Program-made: the position numbers and the translations under genes | In this document: positions 8,296 to 16,216 of the stretch, piece after piece | Position numbering within the stretch: position 1 is the first letter of the stretch | How the letters are laid out: every line of letters begins with the position of its first letter | Source: Candidatus Hydrogenisulfobacillus filiaventi | GTDB taxonomy: Bacteria; Bacillota; Sulfobacillia; Sulfobacillales; R501 | Direction: 5' to 3' | DNA: 64,000 nucleotides | Assembly: GCA_902809825.1 (NCBI GenBank) | Contig: LR778114.1 | Location: 682,001-746,000, forward strand | The notes under the pieces: model-generated | What the model saw: the letters and a program-made list of their open reading frames with translations, nothing else | Database searches by the model: none | Told to the model about the DNA's origin: nothing

Positions 8296-9020
8296 GATGA
8301 GGATGCCTCCGTTTCCGCATCTCCGGCCAGAACCGCCAGGGGAATATCCCCCTCCAGCCAGGCCTTGCCCACGATCGCCTGGCGGATGCCCAGGCGGGCC
8401 AGGGTGTCCAGGTCCGCCGCCGAGCCGATGCCGCCGCCCGCCACCACCCGCGGGTCGCCTCCGAAGCGAGCCCAGAACGCAGGGTCCAGGCCGCGACGGG
8501 TGCCGTCCCGCCCGGTGTCGGTGACGGTGATGCGGGTGAAACCGGCCCCGGTCAGGGCCGCCCACACCGTCTCCCACCCGCCGGCCTCCGCCAGCCAGCC
8601 GCCTACTACCACCGTGTCCCCCCGCAGGTCCAGGGCCGGCGCCACCCGGTCCTGCCAGCCCCGGGCCAGCACCGTCTCCCAGAGCTCCCGGCCGGTGAGC
8701 AGGGCGGTGCCGGCCGCCACCCAGCGGGCCCCCGCCGCCTGGGCGCGGGCGATGGTAGTGGCGTCCCGGAAGCCGCCCCCGGCCTCCACCGTGAAACCTA
8801 AGCGGGCGGCGGTCTCCAGGGTCTCCCAGGCGGTGAAGGTTCCCCGCCGGGCCCCGTCCAGGTCCACCAGGTGCAGACGCCCGATGCCGGCCTCCCGCAG
8901 GCGCTCGAGCCAGGGAGCAGGGGGACCGTAGGGGGTGACGGCGTTGTAGCGCCCTTGGTACAGACGCACCACCTGCCCGTCCAGCAGGTCGAGGGCCGGC
9001 CACACGCTTACCCCTGCCAT
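8292..9020 (-). CDS. hisA: ProFAR isomerase
   Basis: A 242-residue (beta/alpha)8 barrel homologous to HisF. The first strand has WPALDLLDGQVVRLYQG with the catalytic Asp; further strands show LHLVDLDGARRG, VEAGGGFRD, TVTDTGRDGT and VVAGGGIGS. It isomerises ProFAR to PRFAR. Its start overlaps the end of hisH by 13 bases. The C-terminus has a short acidic Ser-rich tail. TrpF-like activity (PriA) is possible in high-GC relatives, but a trpF cannot be assessed from this window. Confidence 0.94.
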   Translation of the reverse strand: MAGVSVWPALDLLDGQVVRLYQGRYNAVTPYGPPAPWLERLREAGIGRLHLVDLDGARRGTFTAWETLETAARLGFTVEAGGGFRDATTIARAQAAGARWVAAGTALLTGRELWETVLARGWQDRVAPALDLRGDTVVVGGWLAEAGGWETVWAALTGAGFTRITVTDTGRDGTRRGLDPAFWARFGGDPRVVAGGGIGSAADLDTLARLGIRQAIVGKAWLEGDIPLAVLAGDAETEASSS

Positions 9021-9670
9021 GGGCCCGCCTCCTGGTCTCCGGTGGCGGCGGCCAGCACGTTGGCCAGCAGGCGGTGCCCGTTGACCCCGCTCAACTCCGG
9101 GTGGAACTGAGCCGCGAACAGCAGGGGCGGCAACGCCAGCGCAGAGGGGAAGACCTCCCCGTAGATGGTCTCCCCGGCGATGACCGCCGGGTCCCGGGGC
9201 CGGACCCGGTAGCTGTGCACGAAGTAGAACCAGGGGGCCTCTCCCAGGCCCGCCCCCAGGGGGGAGTCCGGTCGAAAGCGCACCTGGTTCCAGCCCATGT
9301 GCGGCAGGCGGGGTGCCTGGAGTTCCGGCACATCACCGGCCAGGAAGCCGAACCCGTGCCCGCCCTCCTCGCCGCTTTCGAACAGCAGCTGCATCCCCAG
9401 GCACACCCCGAAGAGGGGGACGGCCCGCGCCCGCGCCTCCAGCACCACCTCCCAGTAGCCTTCGGCTTCCAGGGCCTCGGCGGCGTGGGCCATGGACCCC
9501 ACCCCCGGCAGCACCAGCAGGCGGGGCGGGTCCCGCCGCACCCGATCCAGGGCGCGGGCCCCGTCCCCCGGCGCCCATACCAGCAGGTCCACCGGCTGCC
9601 GGCGCCAGGCGGCCACAATGCTGCCGATATTGCCGATGCCGTAATCGATGACGGCTACCCGCGGGACCAT
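9008..9670 (-). CDS. hisH: Imidazole glycerol phosphate synthase, glutamine amidotransferase subunit
   Basis: A 220-residue class I glutamine amidotransferase. It starts VAVIDYGIGNIGSI, has the oxyanion region LLVLPGVGSM and nucleophile Cys90 in FGVCLGMQLLFE, and the His/Glu pair in AAQFHPELSG near the C-terminus. It supplies ammonia to HisF. The ATG shares one base with the hisB stop (TGATG), a tight translational coupling. Confidence 0.95.
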   Translation of the reverse strand: MVPRVAVIDYGIGNIGSIVAAWRRQPVDLLVWAPGDGARALDRVRRDPPRLLVLPGVGSMAHAAEALEAEGYWEVVLEARARAVPLFGVCLGMQLLFESGEEGGHGFGFLAGDVPELQAPRLPHMGWNQVRFRPDSPLGAGLGEAPWFYFVHSYRVRPRDPAVIAGETIYGEVFPSALALPPLLFAAQFHPELSGVNGHRLLANVLAAATGDQEAGPWQG

Positions 9671-10269
9671 CACAACACCCCCTTGGTGGAGCGCACGTCG
9701 GGGTCCCCGTCCGGCAGCAGGCGGGTGGCGTCCTGCAGGGCCAGACCCAGGGCCTTGAAGGTTGCCTCCAGGGTGTGGTGGGCGTTGCCGGCGGCCAGGG
9801 GACGGGCATGGAGGGTGAGGCCGGCCGCTCCGGCCAGGCCATGGAAGAACTCCGGCCATACCTCGGCTGCCACCCCCGCCACCGGCACCTCCGGGTAGCC
9901 GCTGTAGAAGGCCCGCCCGCGCCCGGAGATGTCCACGGCCACCAGGACCAGCGCCTCATCCATGGGCACCACGCGGTGGGCGAAGCGGGCGATGCCCAGG
10001 CGGTCCCCCAGCGCCTCGGCCAGGGCGGTGCCCAGGGTGATGCCGGTGTCCTCCACCAGGTGGTGGGGATCCACCTCCACATCCCCGCGGGCGGTCAGTT
10101 CCAGCCCCAGCCGGCCGTGGAGGGCCAGGGCGGAGAGGAAGTGGGTCAGGATGGGGAGGTCGGTCTCAATCCGGGCCGGGCGGGGCCGGTCCAGGTCCAG
10201 GGCCACCTCGACGTCGGTCTCGCGGGTGCGCCGGTGGCGCACTGCCCGGCGGGAAGCGGGGGCATCCAC
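9670..10269 (-). CDS. hisB: Imidazoleglycerol-phosphate dehydratase
   Basis: A 199-residue monofunctional dehydratase with the metal-binding motifs HFLSALALHGRL, DPHHLVEDTGI and GNAHHTLEATFKALG. The GTG start at 10269 follows AGGAGG by about eight bases; a much longer open frame upstream is hisD antisense-frame noise. It lacks the histidinol-phosphatase domain of the enterobacterial fusion, so that step must be carried out by another protein not found in this window. Confidence 0.94.
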   Translation of the reverse strand: MDAPASRRAVRHRRTRETDVEVALDLDRPRPARIETDLPILTHFLSALALHGRLGLELTARGDVEVDPHHLVEDTGITLGTALAEALGDRLGIARFAHRVVPMDEALVLVAVDISGRGRAFYSGYPEVPVAGVAAEVWPEFFHGLAGAAGLTLHARPLAAGNAHHTLEATFKALGLALQDATRLLPDGDPDVRSTKGVL

Positions 10270-10280
10270 AGCAGATCCTC

Positions 10281-11537
10281 CTAACGTGGCGAGTCCAGCC
10301 GTTCGGTGAGGGCGCGGGCGTGGAACAGGAGTCCTTCGAGACGGGCCAGCTCCGCCCCCGCCTCCAGGGTTTCGGCCCGGGGCCGTTCCGGCACCCGGAT
10401 CACGGAGGTGCGATGCAGGAAGGTCCGGGTGGAGAGCCCGGCGGCGAAGCGCCCGGTCCCGCCCGTAGGCAGGACATGGGAGGGGCCGGCTACATAGTCC
10501 CCGAAGGCCTGTCCGGCGTAGGGGCCCACGAACACCGCCCCCGCCGTGGTCACCTGCGGGGCGAGGATCTCCGCCTCCCCCAGCAGACCCAGGTGTTCCG
10601 GGGCCAGACGATTCACGAAGGCGACCGCCTCGGCGGGGTCGCGGGCCAGCAGCACCCGGACCGGGCCCAGGCCCTCCCGCTCCCGGGCCAGCGCCTCCAG
10701 TTCGGCCAGGGCCCGCTCCAGCCAGGGGCGATCCCAGCTGACCAGGAAGCCTAGGGCGTCCGGGGCATGCTCCGCCTGGGCCAGGGTATCCAGTACCGCC
10801 CAGCGCACGGGCGCCGAGGGCCCGGCCACCACCGCCACCTCGGAGGGGCCGGCCAGCAGGTCGACCCCCACCAGGCCCCGGCGGTAGACCTCGGCTTTCG
10901 CGGCGGTAACCCAGGCGCTGCCGGGGCCGGCGATGAGGTCGACCGCATCCAGCCGGCCGGGCAGGCCGTAGGCCAGGGCTGCCACTGCCTGGGCCCCACC
11001 CGCGGCCAGCACGGTGCCGACCCCCAGCCGCTGTAGGACGTAACGCCAGGCCGGTTCCAGGCCGGCGGGCCGGACCGCTCCCAGGGCCACCACCAGCTCC
11101 GGGACGCCGGCCACCCGCGCCGGGATCCCGGTCATCAGCAGGCTGGAAAGCAGAGGAAAGCGGCCGCGGGGCACGTACAGGCCCACCCGCTGCAAGGGGG
11201 TCCAGCGCTCCTCGAGGGTGACGGCCGGGTCCGCGCCCGGGACGGTGAGGTCGTGGGGCCGGGTGGCGGTGTGGAAGTGCTCGATGGCGGCAAAGGCACG
11301 GTCGATGGCGGCCCGGAGGGCGGGATCCAGGTCCCCGACCGGGCGCCCGTCGCAGCGCCACACCAGCTCCCCGGGGTCCAGGTCCACGTGGTCGAATCGG
11401 CGGGTGAACTCCACCACCGCCTCCGCCCCCCGGTCCCGCACGGCGTCGACAATGGGGGTGACGTCGGGCCAGGGGAAGGCACGGCCCAGGCGCACCGCCT
11501 CCACGGTTTCGATGGTGAGGGGGGTAGACGCACTCAT
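10281..11537 (-). CDS. hisD: Histidinol dehydrogenase
   Basis: A 418-residue Zn-dependent enzyme that oxidises histidinol to histidine in two NAD steps. Visible landmarks are VGLYVPRGRFPLLSSLLM, the nucleotide-binding region DLIAGPGSAWVTAAK, LLAGPSEVAVVA, the His/Glu residues in LAQAEHAPDA and the catalytic pair in LAPEHLGLL. Length fits the family. It lies three bases after hisG and eleven before hisB in the same operon. Confidence 0.96.
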   Translation of the reverse strand: MSASTPLTIETVEAVRLGRAFPWPDVTPIVDAVRDRGAEAVVEFTRRFDHVDLDPGELVWRCDGRPVGDLDPALRAAIDRAFAAIEHFHTATRPHDLTVPGADPAVTLEERWTPLQRVGLYVPRGRFPLLSSLLMTGIPARVAGVPELVVALGAVRPAGLEPAWRYVLQRLGVGTVLAAGGAQAVAALAYGLPGRLDAVDLIAGPGSAWVTAAKAEVYRRGLVGVDLLAGPSEVAVVAGPSAPVRWAVLDTLAQAEHAPDALGFLVSWDRPWLERALAELEALAREREGLGPVRVLLARDPAEAVAFVNRLAPEHLGLLGEAEILAPQVTTAGAVFVGPYAGQAFGDYVAGPSHVLPTGGTGRFAAGLSTRTFLHRTSVIRVPERPRAETLEAGAELARLEGLLFHARALTERLDSPR

Positions 11538-11540
11538 GCC

Positions 11541-12203
11541 TTACTCCTTTCCCGGGGTGCCGGCCACCGGCACGGCCTGCAGCCGGTCCACCACCGTGCG
11601 CAGGTGGTCGCGTACCTGGGCCAGGTCCTTGGCCCGCCACAGGGCGGGATTGGCGATGAGACGGGCGGTGACGGGCAGCACGGTCTCGATCTCCACCAGC
11701 CCATGCTCGGCCAGGGTCACTCCGGTCTGCACGATGTCCACGATATAGGGGGACAGGCCAATCAGCGGTGCCAGCTCCACGCTGCCGTGCAGCTCCACCA
11801 CCTCCGCCATCAGGCCTTTACGGGCCACGTAGGCGCGGGTCACCGCCGGGTAGCGCGTGGCGATGCGGACGCGCCCGTGGGGGGGTTCGGGGGTGCGTCC
11901 GGCCAGGACCACCCGGCAACGGCCTACCCCCAGGTCCAGGACCTCCAGCACGTTGGCCTGGTGGCGTTCGGCGAGGATGTCCTTGCCCACGATACCGAAA
12001 TCGGCGATGCCGCGTTCCACCAGCACCGGCACATCGTCGCCCTTGACCAGGATGGCGCCCGGACCGGCGGGATCGGGGTCCTTGTACAACCGGCGGCTGT
12101 GCTCGTCGAAGGGCCAGACCCAGCCGGCGGCCTGCCAGAGGGCGACGACCTCGTCCAGAATCCGGCCTTTGGCCACGGCGGCCCGGAACGGGGGCATGCT
12201 CAT
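11541..12203 (-). CDS. hisG: ATP phosphoribosyltransferase, short catalytic form
   Basis: A 220-residue HisG of the short form, which lacks the C-terminal regulatory domain and works as a hetero-octamer with HisZ. It has the phosphoribosyl-binding loop DIVQTGVTLAEHGL and the N-terminal AVAKGRILDEVV. It performs the first committed step of histidine synthesis. The start overlaps the hisZ stop by four bases, consistent with subunit co-production. Confidence 0.95.
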   Translation of the reverse strand: MSMPPFRAAVAKGRILDEVVALWQAAGWVWPFDEHSRRLYKDPDPAGPGAILVKGDDVPVLVERGIADFGIVGKDILAERHQANVLEVLDLGVGRCRVVLAGRTPEPPHGRVRIATRYPAVTRAYVARKGLMAEVVELHGSVELAPLIGLSPYIVDIVQTGVTLAEHGLVEIETVLPVTARLIANPALWRAKDLAQVRDHLRTVVDRLQAVPVAGTPGKE

Positions 12204-13021
12204 GCGCGCGACTCCTTTTCTGCGGGATAGGGAAGGGTGGTCCAGACCTCGGGCTTGACCACGAAGCCGACGCCCCGGACCCCCTCCCCCCAGGTGTAGC
12301 GGCCGCCGGCGACGCCTTCCTGGCCCCAGCCCGGGGCATAAAGATGGAAAACGGTGCCGGTATAATACGGGAAACTGCCTACCAGGGACAGGTCGATGCG
12401 GGATTCACTCCAGGGGCCCGTGGTCCAGCCCGCCAGCTCCTCCCAGCGGGGATCGGCCTCGAGCCCGGTGCGGGCTACCGCCGCCCGCACCGTTTCCAGG
12501 GGCAGGGGCCGCCAGAGGTCCTCCACCCAGGATTCCGGACCCAGGAGCCGCCCGGCGGCCAGGGTGTCCCCCTGCCGCAGCAGGTCCAGCACCCGCGCCC
12601 GCCGGTCCTCCTCCAGGCCTACCGCCGCCAGCAGGGCGTGGAGCAGGCCGATGTGTCCCACCACCAGCCGGCTGGGTTCAGGCAGGGGGAAGCGTTCCAG
12701 CAGGCGGCGCAGCAGCCGCCGGATATCCTCCTCCCCGGCCTGCACGCCGGCCTGCAGCACCTCGACGTCGATGGCGTCCTCCCAGGTGCCGCGGTAGGGC
12801 CGGTACACGGGTCCCCAGCTGAACACCTTCAGGGGGGGCAGGGGGCTGCCCCAGCTGAGGAGACGGGTGATGATGGCGCCGGTGTGGTCCTTGCGCAGGT
12901 CCTGGGGGTTGCCGGGGTCGGTAGGGACCACCTGATAGCCGGCGCGGCGCACCAGCTCCACCATGGCGTGGGAGAGATCCCAGCGGCGCTGGCAGTCGGC
13001 CAGCCAGGAGGCGAGCGGCAT
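12200..13021 (-). CDS. hisZ: ATP phosphoribosyltransferase regulatory subunit
   Basis: A 273-residue HisRS-like protein without aminoacylation capacity. It shows a class II synthetase-like core (DPGNPQDLRKDHTGAIITRLL, VFSWGPVYRPY, and a late GGRYTWGEGVRGVGF). It is short compared with typical HisZ (about 380), with the N-terminal motif region compact. It activates HisG and carries the histidine feedback site. Its ATG is 5' of the hisG overlap, and it follows a strong promoter. Confidence 0.88.
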   Translation of the reverse strand: MPLASWLADCQRRWDLSHAMVELVRRAGYQVVPTDPGNPQDLRKDHTGAIITRLLSWGSPLPPLKVFSWGPVYRPYRGTWEDAIDVEVLQAGVQAGEEDIRRLLRRLLERFPLPEPSRLVVGHIGLLHALLAAVGLEEDRRARVLDLLRQGDTLAAGRLLGPESWVEDLWRPLPLETVRAAVARTGLEADPRWEELAGWTTGPWSESRIDLSLVGSFPYYTGTVFHLYAPGWGQEGVAGGRYTWGEGVRGVGFVVKPEVWTTLPYPAEKESRA

Positions 13022-13072
13022 AGGGACTCCCTTCAGTACGCTGACAATTTAACGCGCTAAAGTCTTGACGGG

Positions 13073-13101
13073 AGCATACGGGTCCGGCCCCGCTTTGTCA
13101 A
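13073..13101 (-). promoter_or_regulatory. Promoter before hisZ
   Basis: On the minus strand a perfect TTGACA (13101-13096) and TATGCT (13078-13073) are 17 bases apart, about 50 bases before hisZ. The -35 sits in the loop of an inverted repeat at 13086-13111 and inside the hisC stop region. Confidence 0.75.
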
Positions 13102-13111
13102 GAGCGGGGCC
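13086..13111. repeat. Inverted repeat overlapping the hisC end and hisZ promoter
   Basis: Nine-base perfect arms GGCCCCGCT and AGCGGGGCC enclose an eight-base loop that contains the TTGACA of the hisZ promoter. No T-run follows on either strand, so it is not a classical terminator; an operator or attenuating hairpin is possible. Confidence 0.6.
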
Positions 13112-14198
13112 CTTCCGCCTGGGCCGCTTCCAGGGCCTCCAGCAGGCGTCCCAGGTGGGCGGCGGGGGGCACGGTGATGCGCACGTGGCCGGGCAGACCG
13201 AAGCTCTCGGTCGCCCGCACCGCGATGCCGGCGGTTTCCAGGCGGGCGGCGAAGGCGCTGCCGGATTCCGGCCGCACGTCCAGCAGCACGAAGTTGGTCT
13301 GGCTGGGGGTGAAGCGCAGGCCCCGCCGGCTCAGCCCCTCCTCCAGGCGTCGACGCGCCGCCAGGGTCTCCGCCTGCACGTGGGCCGTCCAGGCGCGGTC
13401 GGCCAGGGCCGCCTCCGCTGCTGCCAGGCCCAGGCTGTTGTTGGCGAAGGGATCGCGCGCCCGCCAGAGCAGCTCGGCCAGCCCGGCGGGCAGGGCCGCC
13501 CATCCCACTCGCAGCCCGGCCAGGGCATAGAGCTTGGAGAAGGTGCGCACGTGAATGACGGGCCGGCCCTCCCGCACGGCGGCCAGGGTATCCGGGTAGG
13601 CAGGGTCGGTGACGAACTCCCGGTAGGCTTCATCGCTGACCACCACCACCCCCTGGGGCAGCCGGTCCAGGAAGCGCTCCCAGGCGGCGCGGGGGGTGAC
13701 CACCCCGGTGGGATTGTTGGGGTTGCAAAGGAAGACCACCCGGGTGCGGCTGCTCACGGCGGCAGCCATGGCCTCCAGGTCCATGCCGCCGTCGGGGCCC
13801 AAGGGGACCTCCCGCACGGCGGCCCCCGCCAGGGCGGCGTACAGGCGGTAGGCGGCGAAACTGGGCGCGGGCAGCACCGCCTCCGTTCCCGCCTCCAGGA
13901 AGACCGTCGTCACCAGGCGCAGGATCTCGTCGGCCCCGTTGCCCACCACCACCTGGGCGGGGTCGAGGCCGGCCGCGTCCGCCAGGGCCCGGCGCAGACC
14001 GGTCGCGGCCGGATCGGGATAGCGGTACACTTCCCCGGCCAGCGCCCGTAGCCGCTCCTGCACAGCGGGGGAGGGGCCCCAAAGGCTTTCGTTGGAGGAG
14101 AGCTTGAGCGGCGGGGCGCCGCCGGATCCGGCGGCCGGGGCCCGGCCGGCCTCATAGGCGGGCACCGCCTCCAAGGCCTTGCGATACCAGACTGCCAT
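13098..14198 (-). CDS. hisC: Histidinol-phosphate aminotransferase
   Basis: A 366-residue fold-type I PLP aminotransferase. Landmarks: LKLSSNESLWGPSP near the N-terminus, FLCNPNNPTG at 157-165, DEAYREF, and the PLP lysine Lys222 in TFSKLYALAGLRVGW. The Arg of the C-terminal HVRITV motif is present. It converts imidazole acetol phosphate to histidinol phosphate. Start chosen at ATG 14198 (MAVWYRKALE) with AGAAGGGA upstream; the frame extends upstream into non-coding sequence. It precedes hisZ by 76 bases. Confidence 0.94.
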   Translation of the reverse strand: MAVWYRKALEAVPAYEAGRAPAAGSGGAPPLKLSSNESLWGPSPAVQERLRALAGEVYRYPDPAATGLRRALADAAGLDPAQVVVGNGADEILRLVTTVFLEAGTEAVLPAPSFAAYRLYAALAGAAVREVPLGPDGGMDLEAMAAAVSSRTRVVFLCNPNNPTGVVTPRAAWERFLDRLPQGVVVVSDEAYREFVTDPAYPDTLAAVREGRPVIHVRTFSKLYALAGLRVGWAALPAGLAELLWRARDPFANNSLGLAAAEAALADRAWTAHVQAETLAARRRLEEGLSRRGLRFTPSQTNFVLLDVRPESGSAFAARLETAGIAVRATESFGLPGHVRITVPPAAHLGRLLEALEAAQAEGPRS

Positions 14199-14359
14199 GA
14201 CGGCTCTCGTCCCTTCTGCCGAGGTCGGGCGGCCGCGGACGGGATCCCCGCCCGGGGGCGGGAAAACCGGGCCGTCGCTCCGCCACGATTCCGGTTCAGC
14301 ATATCTTAGTAGACCGGCGCCCACAATCGGGCCATGTGGCGCTAGTCCGGAGGGTGGGT

Positions 14360-14365
14360 TATACT
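14360..14365 (+). promoter_or_regulatory. -10 element of sod
   Basis: TATACT 62 bases before the sod start, preceded by GGT. No convincing -35 hexamer is visible at the usual distance. Confidence 0.4.
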
Positions 14366-14426
14366 GCAGGCGAACCGAATCCCATCCCGCCCGCGAGGGC
14401 GCCGGAGTGCAAGGAGGGGGTCACCC

Positions 14427-15026
14427 ATGGCCGAAGTGCGTCCCTATAAGGAACTGAAGGCGTCTTGCCTCAACATGGACGGGATCAGCAAGGAAGAGGT
14501 CGACCAGCATTACGGCATCCTTTACAAGGGCTACGTCAACAAGCTCAACGAAATCCGCCAGAACCTGGAGACGGTCGACTACTCCGCTGCCAACCAGAGC
14601 TACAGCGCGCTGCGGGCGGCCAAGGTGGACGAGACCTTCTGCCTCAATGGTGCCAAGCTGCATGAATGGTACTTCGACAACCTGGGCGGCAAGGGTGGGC
14701 CCGCCACCGGCCGCATCCGCGAGCTCATCGACCGCGACTTCGGGTCCTGGGAACGCTTCGAGCTCGAGTTCAAGGCCACCGGCATGGCGGTCCGCGGCTG
14801 GGCGGTGCTGGCTTATGACCTCGACGACGGCAAGCTCCACATCTACGGCCAGGATGCCCACAATGTGGGCGTGCCCTGGGGCGCCTACCCGCTGCTCATC
14901 CTGGACGTCTACGAGCACGCCTACGGGATCGACTACGGCGTGAAGCGGGCCCCTTACATCGATGCCTTCATGAAGAACATCGACTGGGACGAGGTCAACG
15001 CCCGCCTGGCCAAATACAACATATAG
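14427..15026 (+). CDS. sod: Superoxide dismutase, Fe/Mn family, divergent N-terminal site
   Basis: A 199-residue cytoplasmic Fe/Mn superoxide dismutase. The four metal ligands appear as His28 (QHYG), His79 (KLHEWYF), Asp160 and His164 (LDVYEHAYGIDYG); Tyr36 matches the active-site gateway Tyr. The usual KHH after the first ligand is replaced by Ile-Leu-Tyr, so the second-sphere His is missing. Gln142 in YGQDAH fits the Mn-type glutamine position. AAGGAGGGGG precedes the ATG. It stands alone, convergent with proC. Confidence 0.9.
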   Translation: MAEVRPYKELKASCLNMDGISKEEVDQHYGILYKGYVNKLNEIRQNLETVDYSAANQSYSALRAAKVDETFCLNGAKLHEWYFDNLGGKGGPATGRIRELIDRDFGSWERFELEFKATGMAVRGWAVLAYDLDDGKLHIYGQDAHNVGVPWGAYPLLILDVYEHAYGIDYGVKRAPYIDAFMKNIDWDEVNARLAKYNI

Positions 15027-15086
15027 CGAGCAGGCCGGCCCCTGGGGCCGGGCAGCGCGGGCGGGCGAGGCCCGCCCGTCCTGTCC

Positions 15087-15911
15087 CTACCGGGCCGGGG
15101 CCGACACCCGCCCCAACGCCTGGGCCTTTGCGCCGGCGGAGCGGATGGCCTCCACCAGGCGGTCCGGCACCTCCTGGGCCTCCAGCACCCGCAAGGCGGC
15201 CTCGGTGGTGCCGCCGGGGGAGGCGACCTCGGCGATCAGCCGGGCGGGGGGACGGTCCGGGTAGGCCAGGGCCATGCTGCCGGCGCCCCGCACGGTGCGC
15301 GCGGCCAGCTCGCGGGCCAGGTCCGCCGGCAGGCCCAGCGCGGTGCCCGCGCGCACCAGGGCGTCGATGACCAGGTACAGGTAGGCCGGGCCGCTCCCGG
15401 ACAGGGCGGTAACGGCATCCAGCTGTTCCTCAGGGACCTCCGCCAGGTAGCCCAAGGGTGCGAAGAGCCGGCGTGTCCACTGCCGGGCCTCCTCGGGGCC
15501 GGTGCCGCCGTAGGCGGCGGCCGTGGTGCCTTCCCCCACCGCGATGCAGACATTGGGCATGACCCGCGCCAGGGGGTGGCCGGGCCACCAGGTTTCCAGG
15601 CGGGCGAGGGGAATGCCGGCGGCCACCGAGATCACCGGCACCCCCCGTGCCACCCGTTCCGCCAGGGCCAGGCTGGTCTCCTCGATGTCCTTGGGCTTCA
15701 CCGCCAGGACCAGGACCTCCGCCGTCTCCACGACGGCCGCCTCCCGCGTGATGAGGGACTCCAGGTCCGGGTCCCAGCCCTTCTCCCGGTACGACGCCGA
15801 ACGCGCCAACACCCGGACGACCCGGTCGGTCCCCCCCGTCCGGTCGGGGGCGTGCCACCCCCGAACCAGCGCATGGGCCAGGTTGCCGGCCCCTACCACG
15901 ACCACGGTCAT
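15087..15911 (-). CDS. proC: Pyrroline-5-carboxylate reductase
   Basis: A 274-residue NAD(P)H-dependent enzyme for the last step of proline synthesis. The Rossmann motif VVVVGAGNLAHALVRGW opens the protein; VLAVKPKDI and the C-terminal signature LSGSGPAYLYLVIDALV, then VASPGGTTEAALRVLE are typical. The ATG at 15911 follows a GGGAGGGATGGGAGAGG region. A T-box leader with terminator lies directly upstream, so expression should rise when a cognate tRNA is uncharged. Confidence 0.95.
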   Translation of the reverse strand: MTVVVVGAGNLAHALVRGWHAPDRTGGTDRVVRVLARSASYREKGWDPDLESLITREAAVVETAEVLVLAVKPKDIEETSLALAERVARGVPVISVAAGIPLARLETWWPGHPLARVMPNVCIAVGEGTTAAAYGGTGPEEARQWTRRLFAPLGYLAEVPEEQLDAVTALSGSGPAYLYLVIDALVRAGTALGLPADLARELAARTVRGAGSMALAYPDRPPARLIAEVASPGGTTEAALRVLEAQEVPDRLVEAIRSAGAKAQALGRVSAPAR

Positions 15912-15945
15912 CCTCTCCCATCCCTCCCGCCGAATGATGCCAAAC

Positions 15946-15976
15946 AAAAAAGCGCCGTCCTCGAAGGGCGAGCGCT
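15946..15976 (-). terminator. T-box leader terminator
   Basis: Stem with AGCGC/GCGCT arms and a loop around CTTCGA, followed by six T residues on the minus strand, ending about 35 bases before proC. Confidence 0.85.
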
Positions 15977-16190
15977 AACCCGCGGTACCACCTTGATTCG
16001 GGCCCCTTCTGGGCCCCTCGCTTCTTCGCTAACGGGAAGAAACCGCCGGTTTTACCGGAGCTCCGGAGGCGGGCCGCCCGCCCGCGGTCGCGGCCTTGCA
16101 CCGGACGCCGCTCGCTGGGGACCGCCGGGACGCGGGCATTTCCTCCTTCATTGCCGGTCACGGGACCTTGGCTTTCAGCATAAGGATGGA
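15946..16190 (-). promoter_or_regulatory. T-box riboswitch controlling proC
   Basis: On the minus strand the antiterminator bulge AAGGTGGTACCGCGGG (15994-15979) is a near-perfect T-box sequence. It is followed by a terminator hairpin with AGCGC arms and a six-T tail (15976-15946). Upstream, a GC-rich Stem I region has GGTGCAAGGCC resembling the conserved distal loop. The gene downstream suggests a proline specifier, but I could not place the specifier codon confidently. Transcription start not identified; the 5' limit is approximate. Confidence 0.9.
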
Positions 16191-16216
16191 ACGGGATCCC
16201 GTCAAGGTTGGCAGGC

